The notes under the pieces: model-generated
The model's input: only the letters and a program-made list of their open reading frames with translations
Database searches by the model: none
What the model was told of the DNA's origin: nothing
From: Acidobacteriota bacterium
Lineage (GTDB): Bacteria > Acidobacteriota > Blastocatellia > Pyrinomonadales > Pyrinomonadaceae
Reading direction: 5' to 3'
Assembly: GCA_020201365.1 (NCBI GenBank)
Contig: JAIVGV010000068.1
Location: 1 to 8,190, forward strand
Length of the DNA: 8,190 nt
Made by a program: the position numbers and the translations under genes
In this document: positions 1 through 7,357 of the stretch, piece after piece
Position numbering within the stretch: the first letter of the stretch is position 1
Layout: each line of letters begins with the position of its first letter

Positions 1-1082
1 CGGTACGACTCGTTTTTCGGATCGCGCGCGATGGCGAGCCGCATCGCGGGGATCGCGTTCTCGGCGTGGCCCGCGGCCTCGTACACGTCCGCGAGTTCGG
101 CGTACACGGGCGCGGCGTCGAGCCCGCGCGCGACCGCCGCTTCGAGCGCGCGCCCCGCAGCCGGTATCTCCTTGCGCCGCACGTAGGCGCGAGCGAGCGC
201 GACGAGCGCGACGGCGTTCGTCGCGTCGGACTCGACCGCCGCGCCGAGTTCGCTCACGGCTTCGTCCACGAGATCGCCTTCGAGCAGCGCACGACCGAGT
301 TCGGTGCGCGACGCGGCGGCGGCGACTGTTGCCGAAGACGATGCGGCGGGCGACGAGGGCGCGGCGTTTGCCGGAGATTCCGCGAGGCGCGCGGCGTAGT
401 CGCGGTAGGCTGCGGCGGCGCGGTCGCGCTCGCCGAGTCGGAGCGCGATGACGACGAGGGCGCGCGCGATCTCCGCGTCGGGCGCGACCGCCATGGCGCG
501 CGCGAAGAGATCGCGCGCGGCGCGCAGGTCTTCCGGCTTGCCGGAAGAGGAACGCAACTGCGCGAGGTTGACGAGCGCGCTCGGCTGCTTGGGATCGATC
601 TTGAGCGACGCCTCGAACTGCGAGGCGGCGGCCTGCGTGCGCCCCATTCGGATGAGCGCCGCGCCGAGGTTGTTGTGCGCCGAAGCGGAGAAGGGCGCGA
701 GCGCGGCTGCGGCGGCGAAGTGGCGTTCAGCCTCTTCGAGAGAGCCAGCGCCGTCGGCGAGCACGCCGAGGTAGGTGTGCGCTTCGACGCTATCGGGGTT
801 CGCTTCGAGCGCCTTCGTGAATGCGTCGCGCGCCGCCGCCGCGTCCCCGCGCGCGAGCGCCTGCGCGCCTTCCTTGACGAGCGCGTCGGCGCGCGCCTCG
901 GCGCGCGTTGCGGCGTGTGCCGCGTGCGCGACCGCCTGCGCCGGGACGGTCGAGACGAACAGACACGGCGCGAAGGCCGCGACGCAACACACGACGGAGT
1001 TGAACGCGGAGCGCAATTCACGCGCGACGTGTGCGCGCAGTAGCGGCGGCGTGCCCCCTGGTCTGTTCGCCGAACTTCTCAT
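1..1082 (-). CDS. Secreted tetratricopeptide (TPR) repeat protein, 3' end beyond window
   Basis: This minus-strand frame is open from the ATG at 1080-1082 to the left edge (360 whole codons, no stop), so the C-terminus is missing. The N-terminus has a long basic stretch (residues 1-25), then a hydrophobic segment (about 26-47, including SVVCCVAAFAPCLFV) ending in VPAQA, which reads as a signal peptide with an unusually long n-region. TPR-like helical pairs follow at about 63-97, 98-132, 133-166 and 167-202; an example is SAHNNLGAALIRMGRTQAA with ASLKIDPKQP. An Ala/Ser/Pro-rich linker (about 234-258) precedes further TPR units at about 259-290, 291-322 and 326-357. TPR arrays act as protein-protein scaffolds; no catalytic domain is visible. 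An in-frame TAG lies 17 codons upstream of the ATG. No clear Shine-Dalgarno precedes the ATG, so the start is moderately certain. It lies 204 bp downstream of the receptor gene on the same strand and may be cotranscribed. Other long frames here are arginine/serine-rich shadows without TPR periodicity. Confidence 0.86.
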   Translation of the reverse strand, partial: MRSSANRPGGTPPLLRAHVARELRSAFNSVVCCVAAFAPCLFVSTVPAQAVAHAAHAATRAEARADALVKEGAQALARGDAAAARDAFTKALEANPDSVEAHTYLGVLADGAGSLEEAERHFAAAAALAPFSASAHNNLGAALIRMGRTQAAASQFEASLKIDPKQPSALVNLAQLRSSSGKPEDLRAARDLFARAMAVAPDAEIARALVVIALRLGERDRAAAAYRDYAARLAESPANAAPSSPAASSSATVAAAASRTELGRALLEGDLVDEAVSELGAAVESDATNAVALVALARAYVRRKEIPAAGRALEAAVARGLDAAPVYAELADVYEAAGHAENAIPAMRLAIARDPKNESY

Positions 1083-1286
1083 CGTCTGTGCGTCGAGCGT
1101 CTGATGGTCGCTGCTTGTCGCTGCGCCGAACTACTCTCCATCGCCGACGAGCCGCACGCCCCAGTCCACGCGCGTCGAACGTCCACATCGTTAGTCGTGC
1201 GGCGGCGCGGGGTGAGTGATAAAGAGAGCGGCGCGGGGAGAGTCCGTCAGAAACCCCCCGCGCCGCTGGCCGTTACAAGTACGGCG
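1083..1286. other. Intergenic gap between receptor and TPR genes
   Basis: These 204 bp separate the receptor stop codon from the TPR start codon. The receptor-proximal third holds a strong hairpin, annotated separately. The remainder, about 1083-1200, has no recognised gene, no convincing Shine-Dalgarno for the TPR gene and no clear promoter that I can support. An 11-base copy of one hairpin arm (GCGGCGCGGGG) lies at 1202-1212 as a direct repeat of 1228-1238. Confidence 0.6.
1227..1267 (-). terminator. Strong stem-loop after the receptor gene, putative terminator or attenuator
   Basis: The arms AGCGGCGCGGGG (1227-1238) and CCCCGCGCCGCT (1256-1267) are perfectly complementary over 12 bp, with a 17-nt loop. 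The hairpin begins 20 bases past the receptor stop codon in the direction of transcription. It is followed on the minus strand by CTCTTTATC, a weak T-run. The GC-rich stem fits an intrinsic terminator, but the poor T-tract and the same-strand TPR gene downstream leave partial read-through or 3'-end stabilisation equally possible. Confidence 0.5.
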
Positions 1287-4200
1287 TCAGTAGGTGACGC
1301 GGACGCGTATCTGGACGACGCGCGGCGCGTACACGTCCGAGCCGGCGACGCTGGAGAAGCCGAAGTTGAACGGATCGATCAGATCGCTGCCGGGGAAGTT
1401 GAAGCGGTGGCGGTTGAAGACGTTGAACGCCTCCGCGCCGAGCTCGAGCACGACCGTCTCGGAGAGCCGCGTCTTCTTGAGCAGGCTGATGTTCTCGCTT
1501 AGGAATGGCAGCACGCGCGCGTTCGGGATCGTCGCGGGCGCGTTGCCGAAGAAGCGCAGCGGGTTGGCGTAGTAGGCCGTGTAGGCCGGGTTGATCGCGC
1601 CGCCCGCGGTGAACTCGGCGGGGACGGCTCCGCAGTCGTAGCAGGGCGGCGTGGAGAAGGCCGCGGGGTTGAAGACCTGCACGCGGCTGCCCGACAGCGA
1701 GTTGCCGGTCAGTATGGGCTGGCCGGTCAGGTTGGGCCGGATGTCGGTGTTGAAGCCGGTGGAGCTGCCGCCGCTGAAGATGCCCTGCTGCGAGAGGCGG
1801 ATGACGAGCGGCAGGCCCGACTGGTAGCGCTGGATGCCGTTGATCTGCCAGCCGCCGAAGATGCGATCACTCCAGCCGCCTTCGTTCAGGAAGCGGCGGC
1901 CCTTGCCGAACGGGAGTTCGACGAGGTAGTTGACGACGAAGACGTGCGTCGCGTTGTTCGGCGAGACGGACTTCAGGCCCGCGGCGTCGCCCGGAATCTG
2001 GATGACGCTGCCCGTCGGCGATCCGCCGAAGAGGTCTTCCGCCGCGTTCGTCAGCAGCTTCGAGAAGGTGTAGGACGCGCCGAACTGGATGCCGTTCGAG
2101 TAGCGCCGCTCTAGCTTCGCCGTGCCCGCGTCGTACCAGCTACGGCCCTGGCTCTCCAACTGGTCGGTGATGAACGCGTACTGCGGGTAGGGCTTCAGCG
2201 ACTGGCCCACCGAGCCGTTGAAGCCGGGGAAGACGGCGCCGGAGCTGGCCGGGATGGTGACGCCGACGCTCTGCGCGTAGGCGCGCTCGGCTGGCGTCAC
2301 GTCGTTGAGGTTCTTGTTCAGAAGCGGCGCGCCGAGGCGAAGGGCGTTAAACGGGATGGCGTTAATGCGGTTGAAGTTCGAGCGCAGGCGCGAGGCGCGG
2401 TGGCCCGTGTAGCTCAACGTGGCGACGAACTTCCAGGGCAGCTCGTGCTGCACGTCGAGCCCGTACTGGAAGGTGCGACCCGTGCGGAAGTCGCGGTCGA
2501 AGTAGTTGACCGTGTTGCCGAGCAGTTGCGACGTGGGGCTCGTCGGCGAGACGCTGCGGAAGTTTCGCAGGAAGAGGTCGGAGCGCTCGTTGGCGGTGCA
2601 GCCGGGGCCGGTGTCGCAGTTGGGGACGTAGGGCGTGTTGAAACCTTCAGTGCCCTCGGTCAGCGTGTTCGCGCCGTTGACGCCGTAGAGGATCGGCGCG
2701 TAGTAGAGGCCCGCGCCGCCGCGCACGACCGTCTTGTTGTCGAGCGAGTAGGCGAAGCCGAGGCGCGGGCCGATGTTCGAGCGGTCGGGCTTGGTCAGCG
2801 TCTCGTATTGCGCCTGAATGCCGCCGTTGCGCTGCGCGTCGGCGGTGACGATTGCGCCGAGGCGGCCGCCCGCACTCGGGTTCGGCACGGTCGGGTCGAA
2901 GCCGCGGAACGCGCCGTGACCTTCCGTGCGCAGCCCCGGCAGGTCGTAGCGCAGCCCGGCGTTGACCGTCAGGCGCTGCGTGACCTTGATGTCGTCTTGC
3001 AGGAAGTAAGAGTGCGTGAACTGCCGCCACGAGGGGTCGAAGTTCTGCGCGGCGTTGAACGAGAACTCGGTCGCGCCGGTGATCAGGCTGGCGATGGGCC
3101 AGCCCTCGGCGTCGCAGTTGCAGTTGCTCGTCTGCGGCGAGCGGAAGTTGAACTGGCCGCCGGGCGAGAGCAGTTGCAGCACGTTGAACTGCTGGTAGCG
3201 GAAGTCCGCGCCGAAGCGCATCGTCTGCCGACCGTGCACGTAGGAGACGAAGTCGGAGATGTCCCAACTGTTGTCGCGCTGGTGGTCGCTGAAGAAGGTC
3301 GAGCCGATGCCCTGGTAGGAGCGGATGTTACCGTTCGGGTCGGCCGGGTCGCCGTAGCCGGGGAAGTCGATGTTCGGGAACGCCTTGTTCTGCGTCGCGT
3401 TGACGGGCAGCCCGAGCGACGCGGTGTTGAAGCCCTCGGTCGTGTTGTGGTTCGCCACGTCGAAGCGGTTGAAGCCGAGGTTGAAGTGGTTGAGCACGCG
3501 CGGACCGAAGGTGTAGTCGTGCTGGACGCGGTAGAAGTCCGACTTGAAGAACTGCTGCCAGCGACCCAGTGCGACGACCGGATCGGGGAAGCGCGGCGAG
3601 CCGCCCGCGATGCGCTGGTTGTTACGGTGCGAGAAGCTGAAGTTGAGGTGCTGCTTCTGCGAGAGGATGGTGTCGATCTTGAAGGTCGGGTTGTTCATCG
3701 TCGTCGGCGTCGAGGTCGAGGCGAGGTAGTTGCGGAAGACGCCCGCGCGCGTCGGCGTTGGGAAGTTACTCAGGATATTCTGGCCGACCGGATCGATGAT
3801 GGACTGCCCCGACGGCAGGCGGAAGAGATCGATGCGGTTGCCGGGGATGGCGACGCGCGTGCCCGGCGGCGCGACGATGACGCGACCGCTGGCGTCGAAG
3901 CCGGCGATGGGGCTGTAGAGCTGGATGGGCCGCCCGCCGTTCTGGGCGATGACTGTGGGGTCGGTCAGGAGTTCCGAGAAGTCGCCGGTGCGCATCCTGA
4001 GGGTCGGCACGGAGAGGAACACGCTCTCGCCCTGCGCGAAGCGGTAGCTCTCCATGTTGAAGAAGAAGAAGGCGCGGTTCTTGCCGCTCCAGTAGGACTT
4101 GCCGCCCTCGCCGAAGCGCGGCAGGTAGATGGGGCCGCCGACGTTGCCGCCGTAGTCGTGCTCGTGGTCGCGGTTGATCGCGAGGCCTTCCGAGTTGTTG

Positions 4201-5024
4201 ACGAAGCTGTTGGCGTTGAGCGCGTTGTTGTGGAAGAGATCGTAAACCTCGCCGTGAAACTCGTTCGTGCCGGACTTGAGCGTGAAGTTGACGACGCCGC
4301 CCGAAGACTGGCCGAACTCAGCCGAGTAGCTGGAGGTCGAGATGGTGAACTCCTGATAGGCGTTCGGGCCGGGCGCGACCTCCGAGAAGAACGAGCCGTT
4401 CTGCGAGCGGCGCGTCGTCGCGCCGTCGATCTGAATCTCGGTGCCGAGACCCTGACCGCCGCCCACTCGGAAGTTCGAGGCGTTCGTGCCCGTGCCCGTG
4501 CCCGAAGTGACGGTGCTGTCGAGGAAGATGAAGGAGAGCGGCGTGCGGCCCGAAAACTCCGAAGTGACTTCGAGCGGCAATTCCTTGACCTGCCGCTCGG
4601 TGACGTTCGTCTGCCGTACCGACGTCTCGGTCTGGATAACGGGCGTGGAGTCGCTCGTCACCGTCACGCTCTCGCCGACGGCACCGACCTCCAGCGTCGC
4701 GTCGAAGGTGCGCGTCACCTGCACGGCGATCTGCAGGTCGGCGGTCGCGGTCTTGAAGCCCTGCGCCTCGACCGTCAGGTGGTAGGGTCCCGCCTTCAGC
4801 TCCGGGATCGTGTAGTTCCCTTCGCCGGTGGTCGTCGCCTCGCGCGACTCGTTCGTCTCCGTGTTGGTGGCGGTCACCTTCGCGTTGGGCACGAGCCCGC
4901 CGCTCTGGTCTTTGACCGTGCCGGTGAGTGTGCCGCGGTCGCTCTGCGCCCTCGATGGCGCGGCCAAAGACAGCAACAGCGTCAGCAGCGTTGCGACGAC
5001 AGCGAGACGGCTGGGAGCTTTCAT
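1287..5024 (-). CDS. TonB-dependent outer-membrane receptor, Oar-like, with carboxypeptidase-regulatory-like domain
   Basis: This is a complete 1245-residue protein. Residues 1-26 are a signal peptide (MKAPSR, a hydrophobic core, cleavage near SRA/Q). Residues 30-112 form a carboxypeptidase-regulatory/Cna-B-like domain (GTLTGTVKDQSGGLVPNAKV, NYTIPELKAGPYHLTVEAQG). A plug-type region follows (about 115-260), with FRVGGGQG, IQIDGATTRR, SYSAEFGQSSGGVVNFTLK and SGTNEFHGEVYDLFHNN. The rest is beta-barrel-like sequence rich in aromatic and Asn/Gly strands (FFFNMESYRFAQGE, YFLQDDIKVTQRLTVNAGLRYD, GASYTFSKLLTNAAED). It ends in RVRVTY, a terminal aromatic residue as expected for BAM-assembled barrels. 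Such receptors move ligands across the outer membrane using TonB-ExbBD energy; length and domain order match the large acidobacterial/Oar type. The substrate cannot be read. A GGAGGG lies just before the ATG and supports the start. The only cysteines I see form three close pairs (635/637, 803/809, 1128/1131). It is divergent from the CRTAC1 gene and upstream of the TPR gene. Confidence 0.95.
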   Translation of the reverse strand: MKAPSRLAVVATLLTLLLSLAAPSRAQSDRGTLTGTVKDQSGGLVPNAKVTATNTETNESREATTTGEGNYTIPELKAGPYHLTVEAQGFKTATADLQIAVQVTRTFDATLEVGAVGESVTVTSDSTPVIQTETSVRQTNVTERQVKELPLEVTSEFSGRTPLSFIFLDSTVTSGTGTGTNASNFRVGGGQGLGTEIQIDGATTRRSQNGSFFSEVAPGPNAYQEFTISTSSYSAEFGQSSGGVVNFTLKSGTNEFHGEVYDLFHNNALNANSFVNNSEGLAINRDHEHDYGGNVGGPIYLPRFGEGGKSYWSGKNRAFFFFNMESYRFAQGESVFLSVPTLRMRTGDFSELLTDPTVIAQNGGRPIQLYSPIAGFDASGRVIVAPPGTRVAIPGNRIDLFRLPSGQSIIDPVGQNILSNFPTPTRAGVFRNYLASTSTPTTMNNPTFKIDTILSQKQHLNFSFSHRNNQRIAGGSPRFPDPVVALGRWQQFFKSDFYRVQHDYTFGPRVLNHFNLGFNRFDVANHNTTEGFNTASLGLPVNATQNKAFPNIDFPGYGDPADPNGNIRSYQGIGSTFFSDHQRDNSWDISDFVSYVHGRQTMRFGADFRYQQFNVLQLLSPGGQFNFRSPQTSNCNCDAEGWPIASLITGATEFSFNAAQNFDPSWRQFTHSYFLQDDIKVTQRLTVNAGLRYDLPGLRTEGHGAFRGFDPTVPNPSAGGRLGAIVTADAQRNGGIQAQYETLTKPDRSNIGPRLGFAYSLDNKTVVRGGAGLYYAPILYGVNGANTLTEGTEGFNTPYVPNCDTGPGCTANERSDLFLRNFRSVSPTSPTSQLLGNTVNYFDRDFRTGRTFQYGLDVQHELPWKFVATLSYTGHRASRLRSNFNRINAIPFNALRLGAPLLNKNLNDVTPAERAYAQSVGVTIPASSGAVFPGFNGSVGQSLKPYPQYAFITDQLESQGRSWYDAGTAKLERRYSNGIQFGASYTFSKLLTNAAEDLFGGSPTGSVIQIPGDAAGLKSVSPNNATHVFVVNYLVELPFGKGRRFLNEGGWSDRIFGGWQINGIQRYQSGLPLVIRLSQQGIFSGGSSTGFNTDIRPNLTGQPILTGNSLSGSRVQVFNPAAFSTPPCYDCGAVPAEFTAGGAINPAYTAYYANPLRFFGNAPATIPNARVLPFLSENISLLKKTRLSETVVLELGAEAFNVFNRHRFNFPGSDLIDPFNFGFSSVAGSDVYAPRVVQIRVRVTY
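4485..4502 (-). repeat. Short hexanucleotide tandem repeat in the receptor plug region
   Basis: Three exact CGTGCC units in tandem on the plus strand encode, on the minus strand, the GTGTGT run near residues 175-180 of the receptor. Unit loss or gain would keep the frame and change the run by Gly-Thr pairs. Confidence 0.7.
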
Positions 5025-5027
5025 AAA

Positions 5028-5033
5028 CCCTCC
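5028..5033 (-). promoter_or_regulatory. Ribosome binding site of the receptor gene
   Basis: The minus strand reads GGAGGG followed by TTT and the ATG at 5022-5024. This is a near-perfect Shine-Dalgarno at slightly short spacing, and it fixes the receptor start ahead of a canonical signal peptide. Confidence 0.75.
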
Positions 5034-5085
5034 GGTTGATTCTCTGCACCAACGGGCGACTTCTCTGCGCGGCCCGCGTGAAGTG

Positions 5086-5113
5086 AAAATAATTGCGAGA
5101 CTCAGACTGCCAA
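5086..5113 (-). promoter_or_regulatory. Candidate sigma70-type promoter for the receptor gene
   Basis: On the minus strand TTGGCA (5108-5113, 5/6 to TTGACA) is followed after 16 bp by TATTTT (5086-5091, 4/6 to TATAAT). This would place a transcription start near 5079 and give a leader of about 55 nt. The match is only by consensus; acidobacterial promoters may differ. Confidence 0.35.
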
Positions 5114-5211
5114 CGACGCACAGACAACTAGGAAGCCCTTGCCCAAACTCTGTTAATCTAACGTGCCGTCAAACAGCAACGGGATGAGTTGTGCTCGATC
5201 TGGTCAGCCTG

Positions 5212-5237
5212 GTAAACGGTTACGCAAACGATTCAAT
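5212..5237. promoter_or_regulatory. Two adjacent CG-centred boxes resembling LacI-family operators
   Basis: GTAAACGGTTAC (5212-5223) fits the pattern GTAA-N-CG-N-TTAC, with five of six symmetric pairs. It is followed directly by ACGCAAACGATTCAAT (5222-5237), which agrees with most defined positions of the PurR-like pattern ANGCAANCGNTTNCNT. The two CG centres are 12 bp apart. LacI-family repressors bind such CG-centred palindromes and often control sugar or nucleoside uptake. No regulator gene is in the window, so this is a pattern match only. Confidence 0.3.
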
Positions 5238-5512
5238 GGTGGATTTCGCGGTTATAGCGCGAGCACGCCGACTTGTCAACGAAATTGTTCAGGAGATCCC
5301 GCGCGCCCTTCAGAAAACTGCCCGCCGCACGAATCTTGTAAGTTTCGAGACGAACCTCGCCTCGCTTAGCTTGCTGAATCGCTTCGGAACTTATGTCGGC
5401 TGTACTACGGCACGCAAGGGCTGTAAATTACGCAATCAGTACCGACCATTCGATTCAACTTTCGCACGGTCGCTATCGCTTTTGCGTCGAGCGCCGACTC
5501 CTAACGCGCCGC

Positions 5513-7357
5513 ATGGTCATGAAGCCAAGACGTAACAGACTCGCGCGCCCGCTCTTCGCGCTGCTCGTGCTGTCTCTCTCGTGCGCACCGCTTCCTGCCG
5601 CGCACGCCCAACAGCCGAAAGCGCCCGCGCCGCAGCCCGCGCCAGCTCAGCCCGCGCAGCAACAGCGCACGGGCCGCTCCTACGACACCGCGCCGCCGCC
5701 GCACAAGCAGCCGGGTGACGTGCCGCGCGCGCCTTCGCCCGTCACCTTCTCCGACGTTGCCGCCGCGGCGCGCGTCAACTTCCGCCACGCCGCCTCGCCC
5801 ACTTCGCAGAAGTATCTGCCGGAGACGATGGGCGGGGGCGTCGCGCTCTTCGACTACGACAACGACGGGCGGCTCGACATCTTCTTCACCAACGGCGCGC
5901 GCCTTGAAGACCCGATGCCCGCGGGCGCGCAGCCCGACAAGCGCGACCCGCGCTACTGGAATCGCCTCTATCATCAGAAGCCTGACGGCACGTTCGAGGA
6001 CGTGACCGAGCGCGCGGGCGTCAAAGGATCGGGCTACTCAATGGGGGCCGCCGCCGGCGACTACGACAACGACGGCTTCGTCGATCTCTACGTCACGGCG
6101 CTCGGCGCGAACACGCTCTATCGCAACCGGGGCGACGGCACGTTCGAGGACGTGACCGCGAGGACGCACGCCGCCGGCTCAGGTTGGTCAACGAGCGCGG
6201 GCTGGTTCGACTACGATCACGACGGGCGGTCCGATCTCTTCGTCGCGCGCTACATGGACTGGGACTTCGCGCGCGGCGGCGCGATCTTCTGCGGCTCGCC
6301 GCAGGCTCGCGCCTACTGCCACCCCGACAACTTTCGCGGCGCGTCGAACCTGTTGTTTCATCAGAAGCCGGACGGCACGTTCGAGGACGTGAGCGTTAAA
6401 GCGGGCGTCGCCGACGCAAACGGCAAAGGTCTCGGCGTCGCCTTCGCGGACTTCGACGGCGACGGCTGGACGGACGTGTTCGTCGCCAACGACAGCGTCC
6501 GCCAACAGCTCTACCGCAATCGCGGCGACGGCACGTTTGAAGAGATCGCGCTCGTCGCGGGCGCGGGCTACGACGAGAACGGCAAGACCTTCGCCGGCAT
6601 GGGCGTGGACTGTGCGGACTTCGACGGCGATGGGCTGATGGACGTGTTCATCACCACGCTCTCGAACGAGACCTACCCGCTCTTCCGCAACAACGGCGAT
6701 CTCACCTTCACATACGTCTCGCAGCGCACGGGCATCGGGCAGATCAGCGCCGTCAACACGGGCTGGGGCGCGCGCTTCGCCGACTTCGACAACGACGGGC
6801 GGCTCGATCTCTTCGTCGCGCAAGGGCACGTCCTCGACACCATCGAACAGACGACTACTTATCTGAAATACAGACAGCCGCCGCTCCTGATGCTCGGTAC
6901 GACGCGGCCCAGCCTCGGCGCGTCCTTCGTTGACGTTTCCGCGAACGCCGGTGCGCCGTTCCAACTCCCGCTCGCGGCGCGCGGCGCGGCAATCGGCGAC
7001 CTTGACAACGACGGCTACCCCGACATCGTCGTCGCGCAGACCGACGGGACTGCGCTCGTCCTGCACAACAACGGCACGCGAAACCACTGGCTCGGGCTCT
7101 CACTCACGGGCACGCGCTCGTCGCGCCCGGCGACGGGAGCGCGCGTCGTCGTCACGGACTCGAACAACCGCAAGCAGTCCTTCGACGTGTCTAGCGCGGG
7201 CAGCTACCTCTCCTCCCAGGACCCGCGCTTGATCGTCGGACTCGGCGCGGCGGGCGTGCGCTCAATCGAGATCAGGTGGCCCTCCGGCACGAAGCAGACG
7301 ATCACGAACCCGCAGATTGATCGCTACCTGTCGGTAAGGGAGACTGAGAGCCGATGA
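5513..7357 (+). CDS. Secreted CRTAC1 family protein: FG-GAP/VCBS repeats with C-terminal ASPIC/UnbV domain
   Basis: This is a complete 614-residue protein from the ATG at 5513; an ATG two codons later (5519) is equally possible, and neither has a good Shine-Dalgarno. The frame is open back to 5393, but that extension would bury the signal peptide (KPRRNRLARPLFALLVLSLSC, cleavage near AHA/Q). A Pro/Gln/Ala-rich linker follows (about 34-65). Seven Ca-binding-type DxDxDG motifs start at residues 114, 183, 233, 313, 369, 424 and 496 (DYDNDGRLD, DYDNDGFVD, DYDHDGRSD, DFDGDGWTD, DFDGDGLMD, DFDNDGRLD, DLDNDGYPD), as in FG-GAP/VCBS beta-propeller blades. The family's Cys pair is present in FCGSPQARAYCHPDNF. 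The ASPIC/UnbV domain occupies about 530-600 (ATGARVVV, GSYLSSQDPRLIVGLG, IEIRWPSGTKQ). The family is exported and probably binds calcium and ligand or protein; its biochemical role is not established. It is divergent from the receptor gene, a pairing common in Acidobacteriota. Confidence 0.94.
   Translation: MVMKPRRNRLARPLFALLVLSLSCAPLPAAHAQQPKAPAPQPAPAQPAQQQRTGRSYDTAPPPHKQPGDVPRAPSPVTFSDVAAAARVNFRHAASPTSQKYLPETMGGGVALFDYDNDGRLDIFFTNGARLEDPMPAGAQPDKRDPRYWNRLYHQKPDGTFEDVTERAGVKGSGYSMGAAAGDYDNDGFVDLYVTALGANTLYRNRGDGTFEDVTARTHAAGSGWSTSAGWFDYDHDGRSDLFVARYMDWDFARGGAIFCGSPQARAYCHPDNFRGASNLLFHQKPDGTFEDVSVKAGVADANGKGLGVAFADFDGDGWTDVFVANDSVRQQLYRNRGDGTFEEIALVAGAGYDENGKTFAGMGVDCADFDGDGLMDVFITTLSNETYPLFRNNGDLTFTYVSQRTGIGQISAVNTGWGARFADFDNDGRLDLFVAQGHVLDTIEQTTTYLKYRQPPLLMLGTTRPSLGASFVDVSANAGAPFQLPLAARGAAIGDLDNDGYPDIVVAQTDGTALVLHNNGTRNHWLGLSLTGTRSSRPATGARVVVTDSNNRKQSFDVSSAGSYLSSQDPRLIVGLGAAGVRSIEIRWPSGTKQTITNPQIDRYLSVRETESR
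5971..6392 (+). repeat. Intragenic near-identical repeats in the CRTAC1 gene
   Basis: A 22-nt word encoding part of DGTFEDV occurs identically at 5984-6005, 6134-6155 and 6371-6392. For the first and third copies the identity extends to 35 nt (5971-6005 against 6358-6392) with one mismatch, both encoding HQKPDGTFEDV. A diverged fourth copy starts near 6527 (GDGTFEEIA). The repeats correspond to equivalent strands of successive propeller blades. Confidence 0.8.

Larger units (their letters stand above)
5025..5512. other. Divergent intergenic region between the receptor and CRTAC1 genes
   Basis: This 488-bp stretch has visibly lower GC than the genes on either side and contains more A/T-rich words (AAAATAATTG, GTTAATCTA, GTAAATTACG). 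It holds the receptor Shine-Dalgarno, a candidate receptor promoter and two CG-centred operator-like boxes. On the plus strand TATAGC (5253-5258) could be a -10 element, but the paired -35 (GATTCA) is poor, so I do not call a promoter for the CRTAC1 gene. Open frames starting at 5163, 5191 and 5393 show no recognisable domain and appear to be chance frames. No RNA structure is convincing. Confidence 0.6.

Noticed and set aside
66..1043. 325-codon plus-strand frame opposite the TPR gene
   Set aside because: Its composition is dominated by Arg, Gly and Val without motifs, while the opposite strand carries clear TPR repeats.
2400..5039. 879-codon open frame on the plus strand, antisense to the receptor gene
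   Set aside because: It is rich in Val, Arg, Glu and Ala, with no recognisable domain or signal peptide. It mirrors a receptor gene with clear domains and a good Shine-Dalgarno. Long antisense frames are expected in GC-rich coding DNA.
5393..5512. N-terminal extension of the CRTAC1 gene from the ATG at 5393
   Set aside because: The extra 40 residues carry no motif and would place the signal peptide internally. The ATGs at 5513 and 5519 directly precede a canonical signal peptide.
5191..5535. 114-codon frame in the divergent intergenic region
   Set aside because: No recognised domain and no good Shine-Dalgarno; it overlaps the CRTAC1 start in another frame and fits a chance frame in less GC-rich regulatory DNA.
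6188..7087. 299-codon minus-strand frame inside the CRTAC1 gene
   Set aside because: Its Val/Glu/Arg pattern is the reverse complement of the Asp-rich calcium-binding repeats; no independent domain is seen.
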